In this document: one piece after another, positions 1 through 8,900 of the stretch
Layout of the letters: each line of letters opens with the position of its first letter
How positions within the stretch are numbered: the first letter of the stretch is position 1
NCBI RefSeq assembly: GCF_000768705.1
Contig: NZ_AVPJ01000012.1
Span: forward strand, 42,467 to 106,466
Source of the DNA: Knoellia sinensis KCTC 19936
GTDB lineage: Bacteria > Actinomycetota > Actinomycetes > Actinomycetales > Dermatophilaceae
Length of the DNA: 64,000 nucleotides
Direction: 5' to 3'
Notes under the pieces: generated by a model
Databases searched by the model: none
Seen by the model: the letters and a program-made list of their open reading frames with translations, nothing else
Told to the model about the DNA's origin: nothing
Translations under genes and position numbers: made by a program

Positions 1-2794
1 CTGCCAGGTCTCGTTCCTCTGCGAGGCGGATGTATGCCGTGGAGCGGGTTTCGTGGTCCAGCGCGGGGAGGTGCCCCGCGGCTTCCAGGGCGCGGCCGAA
101 GTAGACGGCGGCCTCGCCGTGGGCGTAGGAGTTCGTGGCCTCTTCTCCGGCGACGAGTGAATGGGTCCACGTCTGCTCGTGCATCCCGGCCGCATGGAAG
201 TGGCGGCTCAGGGCGGCTGAGGTGGCGGACGCACCGTGGTCCGTCTCGAGCAACCGGGCCACTCGCGCGTGCATCTGTCGCCGGAGCCTGAAGGGGAGGC
301 CGTCGTAGGCGACATCGCGCACGAGGGTGTGGCGGAACTGCATGGCACCGTCGGGCTGCTTCTCAATGAACTCCTCGAGCTCCGCGAGGGCCCCAGCCCC
401 TGCTTGCGGGACCAGGCCCTCGAGAAGGTTCGGGTGGAAACGAACACCCAGCACCGCGGCATACCGGAGCATGGTCCGCGCACGGGGGGTGAGCCGATCG
501 AGTTCCCGGAGATAGACGTCCTCGACGGACTCGGGCAGGCTGCCGGACTCGCCCTCGAGTTGTGCGACCCCGGCGAGGGACGTGAGGAAGAGGGGGTTGC
601 CGGCCGCGCGGGCGGCCATCGCCTCGATCGCCCGCATCCCGAGGTGGGCATCCCCGGCGGCCGCCTCGATGAGGTCCACCGAGTCCTCCGCCGACAGGGG
701 GCCCAGCGAGAGTTCGACGATGTGGCCGGCTGCGGGGACGAAACCGGTGGCCCCGACCAAGAGGGTGTCGCGGCGAGTCAGGATCACGCACCACGGCCGA
801 TCCATGGTCTCTGCAAGGAGCCGTTGCAGCAGAGAGGCGGATGCCTCGTCAATGAGATGCGCGTCCTCGAGGACGAACACGGTCCCCGTGGGCAGGGCGG
901 CCCCGAGCAACTCGATCGCCACTTCTTCAAGTCGGTTCCGCCGGAACTTCGGAGCGAGGTCCCGCGTCTGCGGAGTCGGTGGGACCTCCACGCCAAGGAC
1001 TGGGGCGAGCAGTGGCAGCCAGGGAACGAGGCGCGGGGCGGAGTCCTGGACGCGCAGGGTCAGCCGGTGCAGGATCTGGGCGCCGGAGTCCTCCGGCCGG
1101 ATGCCGAGGAGGTCCCGGAGCAGCGTGCGGAAGGGGAACCACGAGGTGCTGGAGTCGTAGTCGCTGCACGGCGTGAAGAGCACCACGAGGTCCTCGGGGG
1201 GCGCGAGTTCGGCGACGAGGCGGGATTTGCCGATGCCCGGTGCGCCGGTGACGTCCACCACCGAGCCGGCCCGCTCGTGGAGGCGGTCGACCGTGTCGCG
1301 CAGCAGCGCGAGTTCGCGCACCCGGCCCGTGAAGGGGACCTCCGGCCGTGCGACGGCCCGGCCCTCGGCGAGGCCCAGGACCCGGGACGCGTGGACGTGG
1401 GCGGCCTTTCCCTTCACGGCGAACGGGCCGAGGGCCTCGGTCAGCACGTGCGTGCGTGAGCGGGACAGCACCTCGTCGGTGGCGAGGACCTCGCCCGGGC
1501 CAGCCCTGGCCATGAGCCGGGCCGCGAGATTCACGGCATCGCCCTTGATGGAGTACGTGCGCCGGAAGGGCGGTCCGAATCCGCCTGCGAACACCGGCCC
1601 TCGATTCACCCCGATCCGGAGGGGCAGGACCCCAGCGCGGTCGATGATGTCGCGTGCGGTGCGGAGCAGCCGCTCGCTCTCGTCACCGGTGCTGCGCGGG
1701 GCGCCGGCGGTGAGCATGATCTTGCCGCCGTCCTGACCGAGGTCGGACTCGAAGAAGGTGACGTCGTGCGCGAGGCAGGCGCTCTGGACGTTGCGCACCA
1801 TGGCGTCGAGCGCCTCCGTCGCGGCGGGGCCGCCGTGCTCGCGCACGATCTCGTCGACGCCGGAGAAGGCCACGAAGGCCACAGCCACCGGACGGTGTTC
1901 GGACGTTCCCGCCGCGCCCGTCTCACCCGACTCACCCGACTCGCCCGTCTCGCCAGGTGCCCCGACCGCGGTGGCCGCACCCGCATCGCGGTGGACGGCA
2001 GTCAGGTGCGCTCGGATGGCTGGCGGGACGAGCGGCGAGACGTCGGTGTCGGGGGGCTGGCGGTGCGGCCGATCCGCGTTGGTGGGAACCACCGCGAGCG
2101 CCGGGCTGGACTTCAACAGGCGCCCCGGTGGACCCATCTGGTGAGGCACGAGGGGGCCGCGCCAGGCAGCGGGGGCCAGTGCCGCCGTGTCTGCGCTCAG
2201 GGCAATCTGCCCGGCGTCGGCAAGGGCCTCCATCCGCACGAGCTCACTCGCGGCGGGACCCGCGATGAGCAGTTCTCGGTGGCTCGTCGGATCGCCGACG
2301 AGGAACATGTCGAAGGTGCCGGTGTGGACCCCGATCGACATTCTGAGGTCCACTCGGACGGGGAGTGCGCGCCGGCGGACGAGACCTCGCAGCGCGGCCC
2401 TCATCCGGTGTGCCGAGCGAGCCGCGCGTGCCACATGCTCTTCGCCGTCGAACAGGAGGGCGACAGCGTCGCCGCCCCACTTGAGCAGGTCGGCCCGGTC
2501 CGAGGCTGCGACGGTGAGCAGTTCGCCGAACGTGTAGTCGAGGGTGTCGCTCATCTGCTCCGCACCCACCGTGCCGAGACGAGCGAGCCGTTCGGTCAGC
2601 GCGGTGAAGCCACTGATGTCGGCGAGCACGACGGTGCCCCCGACCTCGCGATGTCGTTCCTCGGGCATGGTCTCCAACCACTCCGCGACGAGTCGGGGAA
2701 CGTAGGGCCGAAGGGTCCCCGGGCCTGCGGAAACGCCCTCCGGCACCCATGGGCCAGAGGTACCGTGAGAGGTCAAGGGCACGGGTCGCGGCAT
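1..2794 (-). CDS. Tandem adenylate/guanylate cyclase domains fused to AAA ATPase and TPR region (soluble-adenylyl-cyclase-like), C-terminus cut by window edge
   Basis: The reverse strand is open from position 2794 to the window edge, giving at least 931 residues. The ATG at 2794 follows a GGAGA ribosome site. Cyclase domain 1 has ADISGFT (Asp59) and LLKWGGDAVALLF (Lys105, Asp109), the two metal aspartates and the lysine expected of class III cyclases. Cyclase domain 2 lacks the first metal Asp (AFVAFSGV) but keeps GDAVNLAARL (Asn422, Arg426). A Walker A motif GAPGIGKSR (Lys523) and Walker B FVLEDAH follow, then helical TPR-like sequence. The order cyclase-cyclase-ATPase-TPR is that of mammalian soluble adenylyl cyclase, where complementary half-sites form one active site. 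A Gly/Glu/Ser-rich linker separates the cyclase domains. The product is probably a cytoplasmic cAMP-producing signal protein. It is divergent from the LuxR-type gene 59 bases away. The activating ligand is unknown. Confidence 0.88.
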   Translation of the reverse strand, partial: MPRPVPLTSHGTSGPWVPEGVSAGPGTLRPYVPRLVAEWLETMPEERHREVGGTVVLADISGFTALTERLARLGTVGAEQMSDTLDYTFGELLTVAASDRADLLKWGGDAVALLFDGEEHVARAARSAHRMRAALRGLVRRRALPVRVDLRMSIGVHTGTFDMFLVGDPTSHRELLIAGPAASELVRMEALADAGQIALSADTAALAPAAWRGPLVPHQMGPPGRLLKSSPALAVVPTNADRPHRQPPDTDVSPLVPPAIRAHLTAVHRDAGAATAVGAPGETGESGESGETGAAGTSEHRPVAVAFVAFSGVDEIVREHGGPAATEALDAMVRNVQSACLAHDVTFFESDLGQDGGKIMLTAGAPRSTGDESERLLRTARDIIDRAGVLPLRIGVNRGPVFAGGFGPPFRRTYSIKGDAVNLAARLMARAGPGEVLATDEVLSRSRTHVLTEALGPFAVKGKAAHVHASRVLGLAEGRAVARPEVPFTGRVRELALLRDTVDRLHERAGSVVDVTGAPGIGKSRLVAELAPPEDLVVLFTPCSDYDSSTSWFPFRTLLRDLLGIRPEDSGAQILHRLTLRVQDSAPRLVPWLPLLAPVLGVEVPPTPQTRDLAPKFRRNRLEEVAIELLGAALPTGTVFVLEDAHLIDEASASLLQRLLAETMDRPWCVILTRRDTLLVGATGFVPAAGHIVELSLGPLSAEDSVDLIEAAAGDAHLGMRAIEAMAARAAGNPLFLTSLAGVAQLEGESGSLPESVEDVYLRELDRLTPRARTMLRYAAVLGVRFHPNLLEGLVPQAGAGALAELEEFIEKQPDGAMQFRHTLVRDVAYDGLPFRLRRQMHARVARLLETDHGASATSAALSRHFHAAGMHEQTWTHSLVAGEEATNSYAHGEAAVYFGRALEAAGHLPALDHETRSTAYIRLAEERDLA

Positions 2795-2853
2795 CAGCTG
2801 TCTCCGCAGTTGCCAGTCGCGCCGGTGCCGGCCAGACCGGCAGAAGGGGTCCC

Positions 2854-5802
2854 ATGGCGCTCGCTGCGCAGGGGGGCGAGCGCATGCGCCCCGTCGGACG
2901 TGACGACGAGCTCCGGGCCCTCACCCACGCCCTTGGCCCGCAGGGGCACGCGGAGGGGCGCGTCGTCCTGGTGCGCGGCGAACCCGGGATCGGCAAGACC
3001 ACCCTGATCGAGGCGGCCCTGGGCGAGGTGGGCGCTTCGGCCGGTCGAGTGCTTCGTGCGGGTGCGGACGCCATGGGGCAGCGTCGCCCCTACTGGCCGC
3101 TCCTCAATGCCCTGGCCGTGGACGTCGGAGAGGGGAAGGGGTCTCTTGCCGGGCCGAAGGCCGCCGACGGGCACTCGGACCTCGGCCTCGGCGAGCACGT
3201 CCTCGACCTCATCGACGTGCTGGCCGCACGCGGTCCGTTGACCCTGGTCCTCGAGGACCTCCAGTGGGCGGACCGGGGGACGTTGGCAGTCCTCGTCCGG
3301 CTCACCCGATCTCTTCCCCAGCAGCCGATCGTCATCGTGTGTTCCACCCGCCCGTTGCCCCACAGCGGGGACCTCGACCAGTTCGCCTCGGAGGCCGAGG
3401 CCCGCCACCTGCTGACGACGATCGACCTGGGGCCCCTCGGACACGGTGCCTGCACCGAACTGGCCGAGGTCGTGACCGGGGCCAGGGTGGACGACACCGT
3501 CGCGCATCAGCTGGAGTCGGCGGGCGGCAACCCGCTCTTCCTCATTGAGATGCTCGGAGTCGCCCAGCGCGACGGGTCCCTCACGGTGGCCCCGGACGGC
3601 ACGGCTCGGCTCAACTCGTCGCCGGACCGACCGCCGTCCTTGGCCCTGATGATCATGAACCACCTGTCCGCCCTCTCCGCCCCGGCACGGGATCTCCTCC
3701 TCCTCGCATCGGTCCTCGGGGCCAGGTTCCCCATCGCTGACCTGCGCCTCATCGCACGTCAGCCCGTCAGCGAATTGATGCCGGCCCTGACCGAGGTCAT
3801 GGCTGCCGGCGTTCTCGGGGAGGTCGACGCGGCCACGCTGACGTTCCGCCACGGACTGATCCAGGAAGTCCTCCTCGCCGACGTGCCCGAGACGATTCGA
3901 GGCGAGCTGCACCACGAGATCGCCCGGCGGCTGGACGAGGTGGGGGCGCCCCCGGTCGCCGTGGCCGAGCACCTGCTGCGAGCGCCACCGGCTGCGGAGT
4001 TCGTGCCCTGGACCCTCGAGCTCGCGGACCGTGTCGTGCCGATGTCGGGCGGCACCGCGCTCGAGTTGTGGCGCCACGTCATGGATGCCACGGCGCTGAC
4101 GGATCCGGCGCACGTGCGCGCGATGGCTGGCATCGCTCGGGTCTATCTGCGGCTGGGCAGGACCGCTGATGCTGCCGACCTTGCGCGCGACGCGCTCGAA
4201 CGAGGCGCAGCCGACGGATTCGAGAGCCATCTGAGGGTGACCCTCTCGCAGGCCGTGCTGTTCGGGGGTGACGTCCTCGGCGCCGAGGACGAGGCGCTGC
4301 GCGCGGGGCGCAGCCCGAGACTGTCGCCCAAGGACCGCGCGGCACACCTTGCGCTCGCGGGCTGGCCTCGCCTCCTTGTCGGTGACACCGAGGAGGCACT
4401 CGCCCGGGCACGGACCGCCGAGCAGGCGGCGGCCGACGCCGGCAACGTCTCCGCCGGTGCTCTGGCCTCCGTGCTGCGCGGGCACATCGCCGCCTGTCGT
4501 GGAGACCTCGGGGAGGCACTCGAGCTCTTGTCGCGCGCCGTCGAGGTCGCGGATGCGGAGCCGAGCCTCGAGACCATCGAGGCCTTCCCACACCAGCTCG
4601 CTGGAATCGTCCTCGCCGACCTCGACCGCGTTCCGGAGAGCCGAGCGATGTTCGAGCGTGGCCGGCGGCTCGCCGAGCGGCTGGGCTACCTCCCGGGAGT
4701 CTTCTCGGCGTTCTATCTGGGCTCTCGGTCGAGGGCCCTGAGCAGTCACCTCAACGACGTCGAGGCAGACCTCGAGGCGAGGGACTCGCTGCGCGACAAG
4801 GTCGACCTCCAGATGGACGGCCCGATCCTGGGGACGCGCGCCTGGGTCGCGCTCCACCGTGACGGTCCGGACGCGGCGCAGCCGTGGATCACCCGGCTCG
4901 GCGACCTTGCCGCCACGTCCGGTCTGGGTCGGGGGCTCGCGTGGATCTACGGTCCGGCCAGCAGCCATGCGGCCGCACTCGGCGACTCGCACCGTGCTTT
5001 CGACATCCTCTGGAGCGGGTGGGAGCGATGTCTCGCTCGCACCATGGTCATGGACTGCGTCCAGCTTGCCGTCCCACTGGCGGCCTTGGCAGTCGAGGTG
5101 GGGGCGCGAGACAGCGCCGAAGCGGCGCGTGGCGTGGTCTCGGTGGCCGCTGCGGCCAACCCGGACGTCGCGCATCTTCGGGCGACCGCCCTCGTCGTCG
5201 GCGGTCTCGTCGAGGAGGACGCTCAGCAGGTGCGCGCCGGCGCTGACCTGTTCGCCACGACGCCTCGGCGTCTGGCCCATGCCCAGGCCAGCGAGCTCGC
5301 CGCCGTCGCACTCGCCCGGCAGGGGAATGCCGCGGAGTCGGTCATCGTGGGCGAGGAGGCCCTGTGCGCCTATCGCGCGGTCGGTGCCGACCACGACGTG
5401 CGCGCCGCCCGGGCGCGCCTCGCCTCCCGCGGTGTCCGGCTCAAGGGACACCGCGCGGAGTCGCGGCCGACAACCGGCTGGGGAGCCCTCACGAGGACTG
5501 AGGAGACCGTCGCGAGGCACGTCGCGAGGGGTCTGTCGAACCCCGAGGTCGCGGAGATCCTCGTCGTCTCCCGACGCACTGTCGAGAGTCACGTGTCACA
5601 CGTCCTCGCCAAGCTCGGACTGCGCTCGCGGGCCGAGCTGGTGCTCTTCGTCGCCCGCCGAGTCCACGATGTCCCCGAGAACGGCCATGAGCTCGAGCCA
5701 GCCCCCGAAGGGCGCGCTGGTGCCCCCCTCGAGCACCGCGATCTTGCCGGTCGGAGGCCTGGCGTGGTCGAGCGTGATCTGGATGAGCACGCCTCACCCT
5801 GA
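2854..5802 (+). CDS. Large ATP-binding LuxR-family (STAND/LAL-type) transcriptional regulator
   Basis: The predicted 982-residue protein has an N-terminal NTPase with Walker A GEPGIGKTT (Lys48) and Walker B LVLEDLQWAD, a long helical repeat region, and a C-terminal LuxR helix-turn-helix (LTRTEETVARHVARGLSNPE, then VSRRTVESHVSHVLAKL). This is the LAL or MalT-like architecture, in which ATP and ligand binding trigger oligomerisation and DNA binding. I chose the ATG at 2854 because AGAAGGGG lies just upstream; an in-frame start at 2749 would run into the divergent cyclase gene. The last 46 residues after the HTH have poorer third-position GC and overlap a reverse-strand ORF with its own ribosome site, so the tail is probably a non-conserved read-through. 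Pairing with a cyclase that also carries an AAA-TPR module suggests a joint signalling role, which is inference. Confidence 0.87.
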   Translation: MALAAQGGERMRPVGRDDELRALTHALGPQGHAEGRVVLVRGEPGIGKTTLIEAALGEVGASAGRVLRAGADAMGQRRPYWPLLNALAVDVGEGKGSLAGPKAADGHSDLGLGEHVLDLIDVLAARGPLTLVLEDLQWADRGTLAVLVRLTRSLPQQPIVIVCSTRPLPHSGDLDQFASEAEARHLLTTIDLGPLGHGACTELAEVVTGARVDDTVAHQLESAGGNPLFLIEMLGVAQRDGSLTVAPDGTARLNSSPDRPPSLALMIMNHLSALSAPARDLLLLASVLGARFPIADLRLIARQPVSELMPALTEVMAAGVLGEVDAATLTFRHGLIQEVLLADVPETIRGELHHEIARRLDEVGAPPVAVAEHLLRAPPAAEFVPWTLELADRVVPMSGGTALELWRHVMDATALTDPAHVRAMAGIARVYLRLGRTADAADLARDALERGAADGFESHLRVTLSQAVLFGGDVLGAEDEALRAGRSPRLSPKDRAAHLALAGWPRLLVGDTEEALARARTAEQAAADAGNVSAGALASVLRGHIAACRGDLGEALELLSRAVEVADAEPSLETIEAFPHQLAGIVLADLDRVPESRAMFERGRRLAERLGYLPGVFSAFYLGSRSRALSSHLNDVEADLEARDSLRDKVDLQMDGPILGTRAWVALHRDGPDAAQPWITRLGDLAATSGLGRGLAWIYGPASSHAAALGDSHRAFDILWSGWERCLARTMVMDCVQLAVPLAALAVEVGARDSAEAARGVVSVAAAANPDVAHLRATALVVGGLVEEDAQQVRAGADLFATTPRRLAHAQASELAAVALARQGNAAESVIVGEEALCAYRAVGADHDVRAARARLASRGVRLKGHRAESRPTTGWGALTRTEETVARHVARGLSNPEVAEILVVSRRTVESHVSHVLAKLGLRSRAELVLFVARRVHDVPENGHELEPAPEGRAGAPLEHRDLAGRRPGVVERDLDEHASP
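5596..5790 (-). CDS. Small hypothetical protein overlapping the 3' end of the LuxR-type gene
   Basis: This 64-residue reverse-strand ORF starts at GTG 5790, two bases after a strong AGGGTGAG ribosome site. Its codons end almost always in G or C, as in real genes here, whereas the forward frame over the same bases has noticeably poorer third-position GC. The sequence begins MLIQITLDHARPPTGKIAVL and contains a hydrophobic GGWLELMAVLGDIVDS stretch. No signal peptide or known domain is recognised. It lies wholly inside the 3' end of the LuxR-type gene in convergent antisense orientation, so either the ORF or the LuxR tail is a recent extension. Function is unknown. It could still be a high-GC artefact. 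Confidence 0.5.
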   Translation of the reverse strand: MLIQITLDHARPPTGKIAVLEGGTSAPFGGWLELMAVLGDIVDSAGDEEHQLGPRAQSELGEDV

Positions 5803-5859
5803 CACCGCGGGCGGGCGATGTCGTCCGTGCGTTCACTGATCTTTGTGCTGGGCCGGCGG

Positions 5860-6843
5860 TCAGCCGCCCACGACGGCGGGCGCCCCGGTCTGGGTCGCGC
5901 GGTAGTGGGACGGCGACACTCCGTAGCGCGCGTGGAACGCCTGGCGCAGCGTCTCCACCGTCCCGAGGCCACACCTCGTGGTCACCGCCTCGACGGTGAG
6001 CCGGGTGCTCGTGAGGAGGTGGGCCGCCGCCTCGACGCGACAGCGCCGGACGAAGCGCCCCGGGCTGGTCCCCAGCCCTTCGTGGAACAGCCGGCCGAGG
6101 TGGCGCTCGCTGACCCCGACGCGGCGGGCGAGGGCCGTGGTCGACAGGTCCTCACCGAGGTGTGACTCCACGAACTCGACCGTGTCGCGCACCAGTTCGC
6201 TCTGCGCCGGAGGCGCCGCGGTGAACATGCTCATCTGGGCCTGATTGCCGGGGCGCTGGAGGTAGGTCACGAGGTGTCGTGCCACGTGGCGGGCCAGTTC
6301 CGCACCGGCGTCGGCCTCGATGAAGGCGAGGGTCTGGTCGAGTGCGGCCGTCACGCCGGCCGAGGTCCACACCCCACCGTCGGTGACGAAGATCGGTGCG
6401 TCGTCGAACCGGACCTCGGGGAAGCGATCGGAGAGGTAGGCCGCGTGGTGCCAGTGCGTCGCGGCTCGTCGCCCGTCGAGGAGGCCGGCCGCAGCGAGGA
6501 TCCCGGAGCCGGTGCAGACCGACGCCACCCGCCGCGTCTCACGGGCCAGGCGGCGGACGTGGGCGACGAGCCGCTCGTCGTCCATGGCGTCGACGTAGCC
6601 GAGCCCGCCCGTGACGACGAGCGTGTCGAGTGGGCCGCGAACCGTCTCGAGGGCGACGTCGCTCGCGAGGGTCAGTCCGGTTGCGGTGCGGATGGGAGCG
6701 CCGCCGGGCGAGGCCACCTCGATGCGGTAGAGCGGCCGGCCCTTGAGGTAGCTCGCGATCTGCAGCGCCGACGTCACGCAGGCGATGTCGACGAGCTCGG
6801 CACCCGGGTAGCCGACGACGACGACACGGCGAACAGCGTCCAT
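5860..6843 (-). CDS. GlxA-family transcriptional regulator (DJ-1/PfpI domain plus AraC HTH)
   Basis: The protein has 327 residues. An N-terminal DJ-1/PfpI-like domain (about 5-180) includes the nucleophile-elbow region ASVCTGSGILAAAGLLDGR with Cys110 and the THWHH motif. A C-terminal AraC-type double HTH (about 215-320) contains STTALARRVGVSERHLGRLF and GVSPSHYR. In this family the DJ-1 domain senses a small metabolite and is usually not enzymatic. The ATG at 6843 is chosen because the frame extending to 7401 reads back through the neighbouring gene. The regulated genes are not evident, since the upstream neighbour is an unusual HTH-membrane protein. Confidence 0.88.
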   Translation of the reverse strand: MDAVRRVVVVGYPGAELVDIACVTSALQIASYLKGRPLYRIEVASPGGAPIRTATGLTLASDVALETVRGPLDTLVVTGGLGYVDAMDDERLVAHVRRLARETRRVASVCTGSGILAAAGLLDGRRAATHWHHAAYLSDRFPEVRFDDAPIFVTDGGVWTSAGVTAALDQTLAFIEADAGAELARHVARHLVTYLQRPGNQAQMSMFTAAPPAQSELVRDTVEFVESHLGEDLSTTALARRVGVSERHLGRLFHEGLGTSPGRFVRRCRVEAAAHLLTSTRLTVEAVTTRCGLGTVETLRQAFHARYGVSPSHYRATQTGAPAVVGG

Positions 6844-6923
6844 TTCTTCACCGTATGCCGGGTGCGCACCTTCCGCGCCCGTGGCGGTCGGACAGGGTTC
6901 CCAAGATTTCGGACATCCAGGGT

Positions 6924-8126
6924 TCAGCGGCCCATGGTGGTGGCCATCCCCACGAGAACGGCGGTGAGCCAGCACGCCTGCGACAGCAGGCTCGAGAAGA
7001 CCACCTTCCTGCGTGGGCCCGGCGCCAGGCTGCGGAGGCCGTCGGACGTGGCCGAGGCGAGGTGGTGCCGCAACTGCGCGGTGGCGACGCCGTTGAGCGC
7101 CAGGACGAGGACAGCGACGAGCTTGATCCAGGCGATCGGGCTGCTGAAGTCGGGGCCGAGGAGTCCGCCGGTGAGGAACAGCGCGGCCAGCCCCAACCAG
7201 ATGAGCGGGGACAGCGCATGGCTGAGCCGGATCGACTCCTCGATCGCGCGCTGGCGACGCTCCCAGAGGAGGCCGTGCCAGTCGAGCGCCATGACCGACC
7301 CGAAGGACACCGTCATTGCGAGGAGGTGGAGCGCCACGAGGATCGATCGGCCCGGGTGCGACTCCGGCGCCACCCACGCGAGCAGGAGGCAGCCGAGCCA
7401 CGCCGTGATGACGAGGGCGTAGCGGTCCCGCATCGGCAGGCGCTCGCCCCAGCGGACGATCCGGTCGCCGGACTCGGTCGCGAGGACGGAGAGTTCGTCG
7501 AGGCCGTGGTCCCTCCCGTCGTCAGGCTCGGCCGTGGCCACGGACTCCGATGGCTCGGCGGTCACGTCGCCGCGACCGTCCTTCGACTTCCGAACCGTCC
7601 GGTCCCCGATGCCTTGTGCCGCAGCGTCTTCGGCCGTCTGGCGCTCGATCGCGGCGTCAGTGTCGAGGGCGGAGGTGGAGTCGGGTGCGGACGCAGGGGC
7701 CGCGGGGCGCGGCGCAGGATCGAGTTCGGGGAAGAGGGTGATCGGCTCGAACTCCACTGGGTCGAGTTCGACCGGGTCGAGCGTCACGGGCTCCAGGACG
7801 AAGGGTGCCGCCACCCGGCGTGGTTCCGGTGCCTTGAGCAGGGCCGACATGAACGGATCCGGTTCGTGCTGCGCAGGCAAGGCGGCGATCGCACTCGTCG
7901 GTGACTGCCGGGTGGCCGACACGGCTGCAGCCCTGGTGGGTCGGGTGGTCGCTGGAGCGACCGTGGGGGGAGTCGTGGGGGTCGCGTCGGATGACGCAGC
8001 CGCCTTGACCCAGCGTCGGACAGTGCTGGGGTGCACGCCGAGATCGGCCGCCACTGAGGCAGCCTTGTCTCCTGCCAACACGCGCTCGATCGCTGCCGCG
8101 CGAGCGGCGGCGTCTCGGGTGTTCAC
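6924..8126 (-). CDS. Membrane protein with N-terminal helix-turn-helix domain and Pro/Ala/Asp-rich linker
   Basis: The 400-residue protein begins with a transposase-like HTH (residues 5-42, AASVAADLGVHPSTVRRWVK). A low-complexity acidic linker of about 190 residues follows, with a repeated LEPV/LDPV/LDPVEFEP pattern at 111-137. The C-terminal third has about five hydrophobic segments (roughly 236-253, 261-281, 306-324, 332-350 and 378-396), resembling small CopD/DUF-type membrane modules. GTG 8126 is the only start after an in-frame upstream stop; there is no clear ribosome site. If the topology is right, the DNA-binding domain is tethered to the membrane on the cytoplasmic side, as in one-component membrane regulators. 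The membrane domain carries several His residues but no recognised metal or heme motif. Function is unknown. Confidence 0.75.
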   Translation of the reverse strand: MNTRDAAARAAAIERVLAGDKAASVAADLGVHPSTVRRWVKAAASSDATPTTPPTVAPATTRPTRAAAVSATRQSPTSAIAALPAQHEPDPFMSALLKAPEPRRVAAPFVLEPVTLDPVELDPVEFEPITLFPELDPAPRPAAPASAPDSTSALDTDAAIERQTAEDAAAQGIGDRTVRKSKDGRGDVTAEPSESVATAEPDDGRDHGLDELSVLATESGDRIVRWGERLPMRDRYALVITAWLGCLLLAWVAPESHPGRSILVALHLLAMTVSFGSVMALDWHGLLWERRQRAIEESIRLSHALSPLIWLGLAALFLTGGLLGPDFSSPIAWIKLVAVLVLALNGVATAQLRHHLASATSDGLRSLAPGPRRKVVFSSLLSQACWLTAVLVGMATTMGR

Positions 8127-8312
8127 GCGCTGGTGTGGCCAGTGACGGGGAGTGCCCTCGCCTGGTCACCGTGAGCCATCATGAGGCTCATTCAAGACCC
8201 TGCGGGCTCCGGGCGGAACCCCGGGTGGCGCCATACGGGTCCGAAGGTTGGGCTACTGCTGGGTGTTACCCAGCGGTTGCCACGGCCCCACGTCTGCGGT
8301 GAGGTGGGAGGC

Positions 8313-8726
8313 ATGGGCGAGCACCCGGCATACGTGCACACCGTCTTGGACTGCGAGCGACCGCGCGAGGTGGCCGAGTTCTATCGGCAGTTCCTCGGAC
8401 TGGTCTATCGCGACGGCGACGAACCACCGACCGACGGCTCACCGGACGACGCCGACTGGCTCGTCCTCACCCAGCCGGACGGCACGCGACAGCTTGCCTT
8501 CCAACAGGTCGAGCACCTCGAGCGCACCACGTGGCCGGAGGGCACCGTGCCCCAGCAGGTGCACATCGACTACCTCGTCGACAGCGTCGAGGAACTCGAG
8601 CGGCACAAGCAAGTGGCGTTGCGGCTCGGCGCGGAGGTGCGCCTCGACCGGACCGACGACGAGGAGGAGCCCCTCTACGTCTTCGTCGATCCCGCCGGGC
8701 ACACCTTCTGCGTCTTCGTCGCCTGA
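8313..8726 (+). CDS. VOC family (glyoxalase/bleomycin-resistance-like) protein
   Basis: The 137-residue protein has the VOC beta-alpha-beta-beta-beta pattern: a start HTVLDCERPREVAEFYRQFL and an end EPLYVFVDPAGHTFCVFV. The ATG at 8313 follows GGTGGGAG; the longer in-frame start at 8181 lacks support. Family members bind a divalent metal and act on small molecules or confer resistance, but substrate cannot be inferred from sequence. It is a monocistronic gene between the divergent HTH-membrane protein and the secreted lipase. Confidence 0.82.
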   Translation: MGEHPAYVHTVLDCERPREVAEFYRQFLGLVYRDGDEPPTDGSPDDADWLVLTQPDGTRQLAFQQVEHLERTTWPEGTVPQQVHIDYLVDSVEELERHKQVALRLGAEVRLDRTDDEEEPLYVFVDPAGHTFCVFVA

Positions 8727-8900
8727 CTCCGCAGTCGATTTCCCTCGTGAGGTGGCGAGGGGGCGCCGCCGCGTCCGGCATGCGGGCGAGGGTGGCCAGC
8801 CCGTGGACGACGCAGTGCGCGCTGTGGCTACTCTGCGTTAACTTACGCGACGGGGCCTCGTTGTTGGGCTCGCCGTGCCACTACTTCGTCAGGGGAACCC

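Noticed and set aside
2794..5592. Very long open reading frame (932 codons) on the reverse strand opposite the LuxR-type gene
   Set aside because: It is a high-GC shadow; the forward frame has clear Walker, HTH and coding bias, and the reverse translation has no recognisable domain.
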